Part shown: piece after piece, positions 40,842 through 47,661 of the stretch
Position numbering within the stretch: the stretch's first letter is position 1
Layout of the letters: every line of letters starts with the position of its first letter
Assembly: GCA_963836775.1 (NCBI GenBank)
Contig: CAWIKR010000003.1
Span: forward strand, 2,542,001-2,606,000
Length of the DNA: 64,000 nt
Source of the DNA: DASQPR01 sp963836775
GTDB taxonomy: Bacteria > Actinomycetota > Actinomycetes > Mycobacteriales > Micromonosporaceae
Reading direction: 5' to 3'
Translations under genes and position numbers: made by a program
The notes under the pieces: model-generated
Database searches by the model: none
What the model was told of the DNA's origin: nothing
What the model saw: the letters and a program-made list of their open reading frames with translations, nothing else

Positions 40842-42291
40842 CTCTGACCGCCGACCGCGTAGGCCGAGGGACGAGGCCGAAGCGGGAGGCTGGTCGACTG
40901 GCCCAGACAACCCTGACCGCCGACCGCGTAGGCCGAGGGACGAGGCCGAAGCGGGAGGCTGGTCGACTGGCCCAGCTGAGTCCAACGCACCGACCGCCCG
41001 GCGACCCGGCCAGCGGTGGCCGCCGGGCGGCCTGCTGGAGCAGGACCGCCGGGAGTTCGATCCGCCCAACGCTCCGGGCATCTATCCGTGGTTGCTGCTG
41101 CTGTCCGGCCCGGTCTGGGACATGGCACACGGCAAGTCGCACCCGCTGTGGCTGGCGGTCGCCGGCCTGGTGGTGTTCGCCGGAGCCTGGGTCTACACGG
41201 TCCACTACGCCTTCTACGCGGTCACCGAACCGGAGCCGGTGCCGCGCCGTGGCATCGTGTCACTGACCGTCGTGATGGTGCTGGCGCTGGTGCTGATGGG
41301 TGTCTTCGGCGGCGCCTGGTCGATCTTGCCGCCGGCCGCGGGCATCGCCATCGGTGTCACCGTGCGGGGCAGCGCGATCGTCACCGTCGGCGCCCCGTTC
41401 ACGCTGGCCGCGGTCATCGTCGGCATCATCAACGGAGCCAGCCCGGGAGACCTGGTCTCGCTGGCCTGGGGCACATTCACCAGCGCGTCGATCCCCTGGA
41501 TCATCATCCGGCTGTTCACCGTCATCGGTCAGCTGCGGCGGACCCGGGAACAGCTGGCCGAGGCCGCCGTCACCGAGGAACGCAACCGGTTCTCCCGGGA
41601 CCTGCACGACCTGCTCGGCCATACGCTGTCGGTCATGGTGGTCAAGGCCGAGGCGGTGCGCCGGGTGATCCCGACCGATCCGGACACCGCCGCCGCCCAG
41701 GCCGCCGACATCGAGCAGATCGGCCGGCAGGCGCTGGTCGAGGTGCGCACCGCGGTCACCGGATATCGCGGCCGCGGGCTGACCGCCGAGGTCGACTCGG
41801 CCCGCTCGGTGCTCGCCGACGCCGGCATCGCGCCGGTGATCCGGCTGGCTCCGCTGGCCCTCCAACCCGAAGCCGACGCGCTGCTGGGCTGGGCCGTACG
41901 CGAGGCGGTCACCAACGTGATCCGGCACGCCCACGCATCGACTTGCACGATCGAGGTCGCCGCGACCGGCGATTCGGCGGCTGACGACACCGTGCTGACG
42001 GTGACCGACGACGGAACCGGCAGCGGCGGCACCGTTGCACCGCGCGGCCACGGCCTGGCCGGCCTGCGGGAACGGGTCGAGGCACAGGACGGCCACCTCG
42101 AGGCAGGACCGGCGCCGGACGGCGGCTTCCGGCTCCGGGTCACGATTCCGGGCGGACCGGCTGTTCCGAGCGGCTCCGCTGCTCCGGGCGGCTCCGCTGC
42201 TCCGGGCGGCTCCGCTGTTCCAAGCGGCTCCACTGTTCCGAGCCGCTCGGCTCCTGCCAGCGCGATCGACGCGGCCGCGGACGGTTGCTGA
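40831..42291 (+). CDS. NarL-type sensor histidine kinase with duplicated N-terminal segment
   Basis: A 486-residue membrane kinase of the DesK/NarX group (HisKA_3). Residues 1-90 are polar and include two copies of a 23-residue block (starting DNSDRRPRRP and DNPDRRPRRP). Four to five membrane segments follow (about 95-235). The phosphoacceptor helix is NRFSRDLHDLLGHTLS near residue 255; the ATPase domain has AVREAVTNVIRHAHAS (N box), DDGTGSGG and GHGLAGLRERV. A Ser/Gly/Pro-rich tail repeats GSAAPG-like units. It overlaps the permease gene by 11 bases and the response regulator by one. Confidence 0.92.
   Translation: MPDNSDRRPRRPRDEAEAGGWSTGPDNPDRRPRRPRDEAEAGGWSTGPAESNAPTARRPGQRWPPGGLLEQDRREFDPPNAPGIYPWLLLLSGPVWDMAHGKSHPLWLAVAGLVVFAGAWVYTVHYAFYAVTEPEPVPRRGIVSLTVVMVLALVLMGVFGGAWSILPPAAGIAIGVTVRGSAIVTVGAPFTLAAVIVGIINGASPGDLVSLAWGTFTSASIPWIIIRLFTVIGQLRRTREQLAEAAVTEERNRFSRDLHDLLGHTLSVMVVKAEAVRRVIPTDPDTAAAQAADIEQIGRQALVEVRTAVTGYRGRGLTAEVDSARSVLADAGIAPVIRLAPLALQPEADALLGWAVREAVTNVIRHAHASTCTIEVAATGDSAADDTVLTVTDDGTGSGGTVAPRGHGLAGLRERVEAQDGHLEAGPAPDGGFRLRVTIPGGPAVPSGSAAPGGSAAPGGSAVPSGSTVPSRSAPASAIDAAADGC
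40837..40974 (+). repeat. 69-bp in-frame tandem duplication in the kinase gene
   Basis: Two nearly identical 69-base units (40837-40905, 40906-40974) encode the repeated 23-residue block. Confidence 0.92.
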
Positions 42292-42896
42292 TGATCCGCG
42301 TACTGCTGGCCGAGGATCAGGGAATGATGCGCGGCGCGCTGGCGATGCTGCTGGATCTGGAACCGGACATCGAAGTGGTGAGCCAGGTGAGCGCCGGCGA
42401 CGAGGTGGTGCCGGCCGCGCTGGCGAATTCGCCAGATGTGGCGCTGCTGGACATCGAGATGCCCCGGCTGGACGGCCTGACCGCAGCAGCGGACCTGCGC
42501 CGGGCGCTGCCGTCGTGTCGGGTCCTGATCCTGACCACGTTCGGCCGCCCCGGCTATCTGCGCCGGGCGATGGAGGCCGGCGCCAGTGGATTCCTGGTCA
42601 AGGATTCGCCGGTGGAAGACCTCGCCAACGGCATCCGGCGGGTTCTGCGCGGCGACACGGTGATCGACCCGGCGCTGGCCGGCGCCGCGCTGAGCGCCGG
42701 GCCGAGCCCGCTCACCGAACGCGAACGTGACGTGCTGACCGCTGCCCTGGACGGGGCCACGGTCGCCGACATCGCGACCGGGCTGCACCTGTCCGAGTCG
42801 ACCGTCCGCAACTACCTGTCCGCCGCCATCGGCAAGACCGGGACCCGCAATCGGATCGAGGCCGCCCGCACCGCGCGCCACAACGGCTGGCTGTGA
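42291..42896 (+). CDS. NarL/LuxR family response regulator
   Basis: A 201-residue DNA-binding response regulator, partner of the kinase whose stop it overlaps by one base (TGATG). The receiver domain (1-120) has the acidic pocket in LLAEDQGMM, phosphoacceptor D in ALLDIEMPRLDG near residue 52 and K in FLVKDSP. The C-terminal HTH is LTERERDVLTAALDGATVADIA with LSESTVRNYLSAAIGKTGTRN. It resembles DesR. Likely controls the ABC transporter genes of the same operon. Confidence 0.94.
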   Translation: MIRVLLAEDQGMMRGALAMLLDLEPDIEVVSQVSAGDEVVPAALANSPDVALLDIEMPRLDGLTAAADLRRALPSCRVLILTTFGRPGYLRRAMEAGASGFLVKDSPVEDLANGIRRVLRGDTVIDPALAGAALSAGPSPLTERERDVLTAALDGATVADIATGLHLSESTVRNYLSAAIGKTGTRNRIEAARTARHNGWL

Positions 42897-42926
42897 CCCG
42901 TCCGGGCGATCCTGGCCGGCGGCTCG

Positions 42927-42955
42927 TTGACATATCGAATCTCGATATGAATGGT
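42927..42955 (+). promoter_or_regulatory. Promoter and operator 1 of the small HTH regulator
   Basis: -35 TTGACA (42927-42932), 17-base spacer, weak -10 AATGGT (42950-42955). The palindrome CATATCGA-ATC-TCGATATG (42931-42949) fills the spacer. Confidence 0.65.
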
Positions 42956-42992
42956 CAGAGGAACCAGCGGATCTCGTACGACAAGTGATCCG

Positions 42993-43011
42993 CATATCGA
43001 GCAGCGATATG
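42993..43011 (+). promoter_or_regulatory. Operator 2 of the small HTH regulator
   Basis: CATATCGAGCAGCGATATG, a second 19-bp copy of operator 1 with its last base in the GGAGG ribosome binding site; 62 bases separate the two copies. Confidence 0.7.
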
Positions 43012-43022
43012 GAGGCGCGGCC

Positions 43023-43244
43023 ATGCCGGCTGACCTGGCCCACCGGATCGAGGTCCGCCTCGACGACATCCTTACTATCCGCGGCCTCACCCTGGTGGAC
43101 CTCGCCGAACAGGTCGGCGTCACGGTCGCGAACCTGTCGGTGCTGAAGAACGGGCATGCTCGGGCGATCCGCTTCTCGACGCTCACCGCGATCTGCGACG
43201 CGCTCGACTGCACGCCGGGTGATCTGCTGAAGATCTACGACTGA
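43023..43244 (+). CDS. Small Cro/CI-type HTH regulator
   Basis: A 73-residue single-domain DNA-binding protein: IRGLTLVDLAEQVGVTVANL then SVLKNGHARAIRFSTLTAIC, ending CDALDCTPGDLLKIYD. This is the YozG-like branch of XRE regulators. GGAGG lies seven bases before the ATG. Two copies of a CATATCG palindrome lie in its promoter and over its ribosome binding site, so it very likely represses itself. No partner gene (toxin, phage gene) is adjacent. Confidence 0.9.
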   Translation: MPADLAHRIEVRLDDILTIRGLTLVDLAEQVGVTVANLSVLKNGHARAIRFSTLTAICDALDCTPGDLLKIYD

Positions 43245-43289
43245 GGCGGGGCGGTGCGGTGCCCGCTCACCCACCGTCACGTCGAGTTC

Positions 43290-43390
43290 GGGGGCCGGCA
43301 CCCCCTTCGCGGGGGCTTTGCTTTGCGCATTCTTAGTAACACCACACGCTCCGTGACGTGTTACCAGGAGTGCGCAAAGCAAAGCCCGCG
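43290..43390. terminator. Nested inverted-repeat element between HTH gene and thrS
   Basis: Outer arms 43308-43329 and 43371-43390 share 20 complementary bases (core GCTTTGCTTTGCGCA) with two extra G in the left arm; inner arms GTAACAC (43336-43342) and GTGTTAC (43358-43364). Two small hairpins compete: GGGGG 43290-43294 with CCCCC 43301-43305, or that CCCCC with GGGGG 43311-43315. Lies between convergent genes, so termination is the simplest role. Confidence 0.75.
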
Positions 43391-43468
43391 GAACACCTCA
43401 CCCCGGCCACGTGGCGCAGGCGTCACGACCTGGAGCCGCCGATCCGGCCCGCCCATGAAGCCGCCGGC

Positions 43469-43492
43469 GCGGCCTCACTGAGAGTGAGCCGC
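43469..43492 (-). terminator. thrS terminator hairpin
   Basis: GCGGCCTCACT (43469-43479) pairs with AGTGAGCCGC (43483-43492) with one bulged base and a GAG loop, 18 bases behind the thrS stop. Confidence 0.65.
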
Positions 43493-43510
43493 CTCCGGCG
43501 ATCAAGGAAG

Positions 43511-45544
43511 TTACTCAGCGTCGGCGGCTGCGACCTCCGCCGCGGCCGACGGCCCAACGTTCGTACGCGACCGGATCACCTCGGCCACGTGCGCCACGGC
43601 CTCGGCGAGCGGCACGCCATTGCGCTGCGACCCGTCCCGATAGCGGAACGACACGGTGCCGTTGGCCACGTCCTCGTCACCGGCGATCGCCATGAACGGG
43701 ATCTTCTGCTGCTGCGCATTGCGGATCTTCTTCTGCATCCGGTCGTCGGACACGTCCACCTCGGCGCGGATGCCCTCGGCTCGCAGCGACGCGACGAACG
43801 AATCGAGATAGGCGGCATGGTCTTCCCGGATCGGGATGCCGACCACCTGCACCGGAGCCAGCCAGGCCGGGAACGCGCCGGCGTAGTGCTCGGTCAGCAC
43901 GCCGAAGAACCGTTCGATCGAGCCGAACAGCGCCCGGTGGATCATGATCGGCTGCTTCCGGGTGCCATCCGCCGCCTGGTATTCCAGCCCGAACCGCTTG
44001 GGCTGGTTGAAGTCCAGCTGGATGGTGGACATCTGCCAGGTGCGGCCGATCGCGTCCTTGGCCTGCACCGAAATCTTCGGTCCGTAGAACGCCGCGCCGC
44101 CCGGATCCGGAACCAGCTCGAGCCCGGACGCCTCGGCTGCTTCCCGCAGCGCATTGGTGGCGTTCTCCCACTCGTGGTCCTCGCCGATGAACTTGTCCGA
44201 GGCGTCGCGGGTGGACAGCTCCAGGTAGAACTCGTCGAGGCCGTAGTCGCGCAGCAGGTCTAGGACGAACGTCAGCAGGCCGCGCAACTCGTCCTGCATC
44301 TGCTCCTGGGTGCAGTAGATGTGCGAGTCGTCCTGCGTCATGCCCCGAACCCGGGTCAGGCCGTGCACCACGCCGGACTTCTCGAATCGGTAGACGGTGC
44401 CGAACTCGAACAGGCGCAGCGGCAGCTCCCGATATGACCGGCCGCGAGACCGGAAGATCAGGTTGTGCATCGGGCAGTTCATCGCCTTGAGGTAATACTC
44501 CGCGCCTTCCATGGTCATTGGCGGGAACATCGTGTCGGCGTAGTACGGCAGGTGGCCCGAGGTCTGGAACACCTCGGCCTTGGTGATGTGCGGGGTGTTC
44601 ACGAAGCTGTAGCCGGCCGCCTCGTGCTTGAGCCGCGAGTAGTTCTCCAGCTCGCGCCGGATGATCCCGCCCTTGGGGTGGAACACCGCGAGGCCGGAGC
44701 CGATCTCGTCCGGGAAGCTGAACAGGTCCAGGTCGGCGCCGAGCTTTCGGTGGTCCCGGCGGGCCGCCTCCTCCAGCATCTTCAGGTAGTCCTTGAGCTG
44801 GTCCCGGGTCGGCCACGCGGTGCCGTAGACGCGCTGCAGCTGCGGGTTCTTCTCGGAGCCGCGCCAGTAGGCGGCGGCCGAACGCATCAACTTGAAGGCG
44901 CCGATCAAGCGGGTGGTCGGCAGGTGCGGACCCCGGCACAGGTCGGACCAGCAGACCTTGTCGGTGCCGGAGTCGACGTTGTCGTAGATGGTCAGCTCGC
45001 CGCCGCCGACCTCCATCACCTCGTCGGAGTCGAGATCCCCGGCGCCCTTCACGTCGACCAGTTCGAGCTTGTAGGGCTCGTCGGCGAGTTCGGCCTTGGC
45101 CTCCTCGAGCGAGTCGAAGCGACGCCGCCGGAACTTCTGCCCGGACTTGACGATCTCCTGCATCCGCTTCTCGAGCTTGGCCAGGTCGTCCGGCTGGAAC
45201 GGCTTCGCCACGTCGAAGTCGTAGTAGAACCCGTTCTCAATCGGCGGGCCGATGCCGAGCTTGGCCTCGGGGAACACGTCCTGCACCGCCTGAGCGAGGA
45301 CGTGCGCGGTGGAGTGCCGGAGCACGTTCAGGCCGTCCGGCGAGTCCATCGGGACCGGGGTCACCGTGGCGTCGCTGTCCGGGGTCCAGTCCAGGTCGCG
45401 CAGCTTGCCGTCGGCGTCGCGCACCACCACGATCGCCTTCGGCCCGTTCGTGGGCAGGCCCGCGGCGGCGACCGCCTCGGTGGCCGTCGTGCCGGCCGGG
45501 ACGACGAGGATTGCGCTGGCAACGTCGGCTGCGGCTGGATTCAC
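43511..45544 (-). CDS. thrS: Threonyl-tRNA synthetase
   Basis: Charges tRNA-Thr. It has 677 residues: an N-terminal TGS-like domain, an editing domain with NVLRHSTAHVLAQAVQ near residue 80 and the zinc cysteine region KAMNCPMHNLIF near 365, class II motifs 2 (FEFGTVYRFEKSGVVHGLTR) and 3 (IMIHRALFGSIERF), and a C-terminal anticodon domain. I chose the GTG at 45544 because AAGGAG lies six bases upstream; an earlier in-frame start would add 16 residues without a ribosome site. No T-box leader is visible. The usual neighbour HIT gene is 6 kb away. Confidence 0.97.
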   Translation of the reverse strand: MNPAAADVASAILVVPAGTTATEAVAAAGLPTNGPKAIVVVRDADGKLRDLDWTPDSDATVTPVPMDSPDGLNVLRHSTAHVLAQAVQDVFPEAKLGIGPPIENGFYYDFDVAKPFQPDDLAKLEKRMQEIVKSGQKFRRRRFDSLEEAKAELADEPYKLELVDVKGAGDLDSDEVMEVGGGELTIYDNVDSGTDKVCWSDLCRGPHLPTTRLIGAFKLMRSAAAYWRGSEKNPQLQRVYGTAWPTRDQLKDYLKMLEEAARRDHRKLGADLDLFSFPDEIGSGLAVFHPKGGIIRRELENYSRLKHEAAGYSFVNTPHITKAEVFQTSGHLPYYADTMFPPMTMEGAEYYLKAMNCPMHNLIFRSRGRSYRELPLRLFEFGTVYRFEKSGVVHGLTRVRGMTQDDSHIYCTQEQMQDELRGLLTFVLDLLRDYGLDEFYLELSTRDASDKFIGEDHEWENATNALREAAEASGLELVPDPGGAAFYGPKISVQAKDAIGRTWQMSTIQLDFNQPKRFGLEYQAADGTRKQPIMIHRALFGSIERFFGVLTEHYAGAFPAWLAPVQVVGIPIREDHAAYLDSFVASLRAEGIRAEVDVSDDRMQKKIRNAQQQKIPFMAIAGDEDVANGTVSFRYRDGSQRNGVPLAEAVAHVAEVIRSRTNVGPSAAAEVAAADAE

Positions 45545-45790
45545 GGCAGGCTCCTTGGAAAGATCATCATGGGTACGCGCACCCGCGCGCACGACCTCAC
45601 GATGCTATCCGGCGGCACCGCCTCGACGATCAGTGCCTTGGTCCGACCGTGGTGCGCCGCTCACGCCCCGGTAGCCGGAGGCTCATGCTCCGGCGGCGCC
45701 GCCGGGACCCGAAGCGGCAGACGACGAACGGCTGACGACCAGTTACCGACGAGTTTGTGACGCGATCTTCTGCAACCGCCTGCCCGGCGT
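45545..45790. promoter_or_regulatory. Divergent promoter region of thrS and the methyltransferase gene
   Basis: About 250 bases; no gene, no T-box features and no notable repeat seen. Confidence 0.5.
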
Positions 45791-45805
45791 TAGATTGACG
45801 CCGTG
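45791..45805 (+). promoter_or_regulatory. -10 box for leaderless methyltransferase gene
   Basis: TAGATT at 45791-45796, six bases, GTG at 45803. Confidence 0.6.
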
Positions 45806-46951
45806 GACGTAACCGGCATGATCTCTGCCCTGCAGGGGCGCTACCAGTCATTCTTCGCATCCAGCACGGCGATTCCGTTCGCCGTGGCCGCGGACGGTCA
45901 TTCGCACACCTTCGGCTCCGGGCATCCGGAGTTCACGATCCTGGTCAAGGACTCCCACGGAGCCAAGGCGCTGGCCAGTCTGGACCAGTTCGGCGTCGCT
46001 GTCGCGTACCTCAATGGGTCTTTGGATGTGGAGGGTGACCTGGCCGCGGCGCTGAAGATGCGAGATTTCTTCCGCGACATCCACCCGATCAAGTGGGCGT
46101 CGCAGTTCGTGCCGGCGCTGATTCATGGCCGTAAAGCCAGCGACCGCAAGGCGATCTCCTCGCACTACGACGAGGACTCGGATTTCTTCCTCAGCTTCCT
46201 CGACGAGCGCCACCGGTGTTACACCGAAGGCGTCTTCGCCTACGACGACGAGCCGATCGAAGACGCGATGACCCGAAAGATGGACATCGCGCTGGAGGCG
46301 ATCGGCGCCAAGCCCGGCGATCACGTCTTGGAGGTCGGCGGCGGCTGGGGCGCGTTCGTCGAGCATGCCGGGCGCAACGGCATCGAGGTCACCACGCTGA
46401 CGTTGTCCAAGGAGTCCGAGCGCTTTCTCAACGGGCTGATCGACCGCGAGAAGCTGCCGGCCCAGGTGGTGCGCGAGCACATCTTCAGCTACGCGCCGGG
46501 CCGGCGCTACGACGCGATCGTCAACATGGGCGTCACCGAGCACCTGCCGAACTACAAGGCCACGCTCCGCAAGTACTCCGAACTGGTGAAGCCGGGTGGG
46601 TCGATCTACCTGGACGCGCTGGCGATGCGGAAGAAGTTCCAGGTGTCGACGTTCATGACCAAGTACATCTATCCGGGCGCCCAGTCGCCGCTGCTGCTGC
46701 ACGACTACCTGCGCGAGGTGGCGCACTCGCCGTTCGAGTTGATCAGCCTCGACGATGATCGTCACAACTACTACCTGACCTGCAAGCGGTGGGCGCAGAA
46801 GCTGGATTCCAAGCGGGACGAAATCATCGCGCGATTCGGTGAACCGCTTTACCGCCGATTCCGTCTCTTCTTGTGGGGCTCAGCGGCAGGCTTTGACACC
46901 GGGCTCGTTCAGGCCTACCGCTGGGTCCTCCGACTGCCTACACCCGCCTAG
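45803..46951 (+). CDS. Cyclopropane-fatty-acyl-phospholipid synthase family methyltransferase
   Basis: A 382-residue SAM-dependent enzyme of the CFA synthase/mycolic-acid cyclopropane synthase family, expected to modify unsaturated lipid chains. An N-terminal SCP2-like region is followed by the typical SSHYDEDSDFFLSFL, then the SAM motif VLEVGGGWGAFVEHA near residue 173 and NMGVTEHLPNYKATL near 230. Family members usually have EHVG at the last position; here it is VTEHLP. The GTG start follows a TAGATT box by six bases. Probably acts at the inner membrane face. Confidence 0.9.
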   Translation: MDVTGMISALQGRYQSFFASSTAIPFAVAADGHSHTFGSGHPEFTILVKDSHGAKALASLDQFGVAVAYLNGSLDVEGDLAAALKMRDFFRDIHPIKWASQFVPALIHGRKASDRKAISSHYDEDSDFFLSFLDERHRCYTEGVFAYDDEPIEDAMTRKMDIALEAIGAKPGDHVLEVGGGWGAFVEHAGRNGIEVTTLTLSKESERFLNGLIDREKLPAQVVREHIFSYAPGRRYDAIVNMGVTEHLPNYKATLRKYSELVKPGGSIYLDALAMRKKFQVSTFMTKYIYPGAQSPLLLHDYLREVAHSPFELISLDDDRHNYYLTCKRWAQKLDSKRDEIIARFGEPLYRRFRLFLWGSAAGFDTGLVQAYRWVLRLPTPA

Positions 46952-46993
46952 GCCGCGCCGGCCGCGGTGGCCGATCACTCTCAGGAGCACTCC

Positions 46994-47203
46994 ATGAAGG
47001 TCTGGGGTTCCATCATCATCGGCGTGCTGCTGGTCCTCGCCGGCATCGTCTGGATCCTTCAGGGTCTGGACGTGCTGGGCGAGTCCGGTGGCATGAACGG
47101 CCACCGGATCTGGGCGGTGATCGGGCTGATCGTGGCGATCATCGGCGTGGCCCTGGTGGGCGTGGGCGCGCGCGCCCGGCGCACGCCGCCGCCGACTGCC
47201 TAG
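46994..47203 (+). CDS. Small two-segment membrane protein
   Basis: A 69-residue protein with two membrane segments (VWGSIIIGVLLVLAGIVWIL and RIWAVIGLIVAIIGVALVGVG) and a short Arg-rich tail. AGGAG lies six bases before the ATG at 46994. The family of such DUF-type proteins is common in actinobacteria, with the linker QGLDVLGESGGMNGHRIWAV characteristic; function unknown. It may be co-transcribed with the methyltransferase gene 42 bases upstream. Confidence 0.8.
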   Translation: MKVWGSIIIGVLLVLAGIVWILQGLDVLGESGGMNGHRIWAVIGLIVAIIGVALVGVGARARRTPPPTA

Positions 47204-47216
47204 ACGTCGGCGCGGC

Positions 47217-47515
47217 CTAGACGCCGGCCCCGCTGTGGGCCAGGAACCGCAGTCCCTTCTCGTGCCGGCGGTGTCACCGAACTCGAGATCAAAGCTGTCG
47301 GGGTCGACCGCCATGCAGTTGGCGACGATCGCGACCACGTGCCGCACGTCGCTCTCATCGCCGGTGTAGACGCCCGGAAAGAAGTCATCGGTGGGCAGCA
47401 GCATCGGGCCGCGCAGCGCGCCATCGCCGAATTGGCCGATCAGCCAATCGAACTGCGACTCGATCCAGCCACGCTCGACGTCCCGGATCGGTGACTTCGC
47501 CGCGAACCACGCCAT
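47217..47515 (-). pseudogene. Truncated, frame-shifted relic of a larger gene
   Basis: The first 80 codons (MAWFAAKSPIRDVERGWIES, LRGPMLLPTDDFFPGVYTGD, HVVAIVANCMAVDPDSFDLE) read like the N-terminus of an actinobacterial protein that is normally about 250-290 residues. After FGD the frame breaks; in another frame HEKGLRFLAHSGAGV follows and then a stop. The expected remainder is gone and the adjacent plus-strand gene ends 13 bases away. I take it as a decayed gene; a sequencing error alone would not explain the missing length. The parent family is named only from memory of its motif pattern, so its function is left open. Confidence 0.6.
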
Positions 47516-47556
47516 GGCCCGACACGATACGGCGGCCGGCTGTGTTCCGGGGACCG

Positions 47557-47661
47557 CCTAGTCGCGCATCGGCCCGCTCCCGGTCGCCCATCCGCCGCTC
47601 CTAGTCGCCCGTCCTCCGCTCCTAGTCGCCCGTCCTCCGCTCCTAGTCGCCCATCTTCCGC
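47557..47661 (-). repeat. 21-bp tandem repeats copying the GH15 gene end
   Basis: Five units of 21 bases end at 47661; the last unit contains the final codons and TAG stop of the GH15 gene. Three units (47599-47661) are nearly identical, two (47557-47598) are degenerate. Each repeats GGGCGACTAG or a variant. Confidence 0.88.

Noticed and set aside
43308..43390. Integron attC site or mobile element end
   Set aside because: The inner repeats GTAACAC/GTGTTAC do not match attC R boxes in sequence or position and no integrase or transposase is present.
45545..45650. T-box leader for thrS
   Set aside because: No specifier loop or conserved T-box sequence; only a ribosome binding site.
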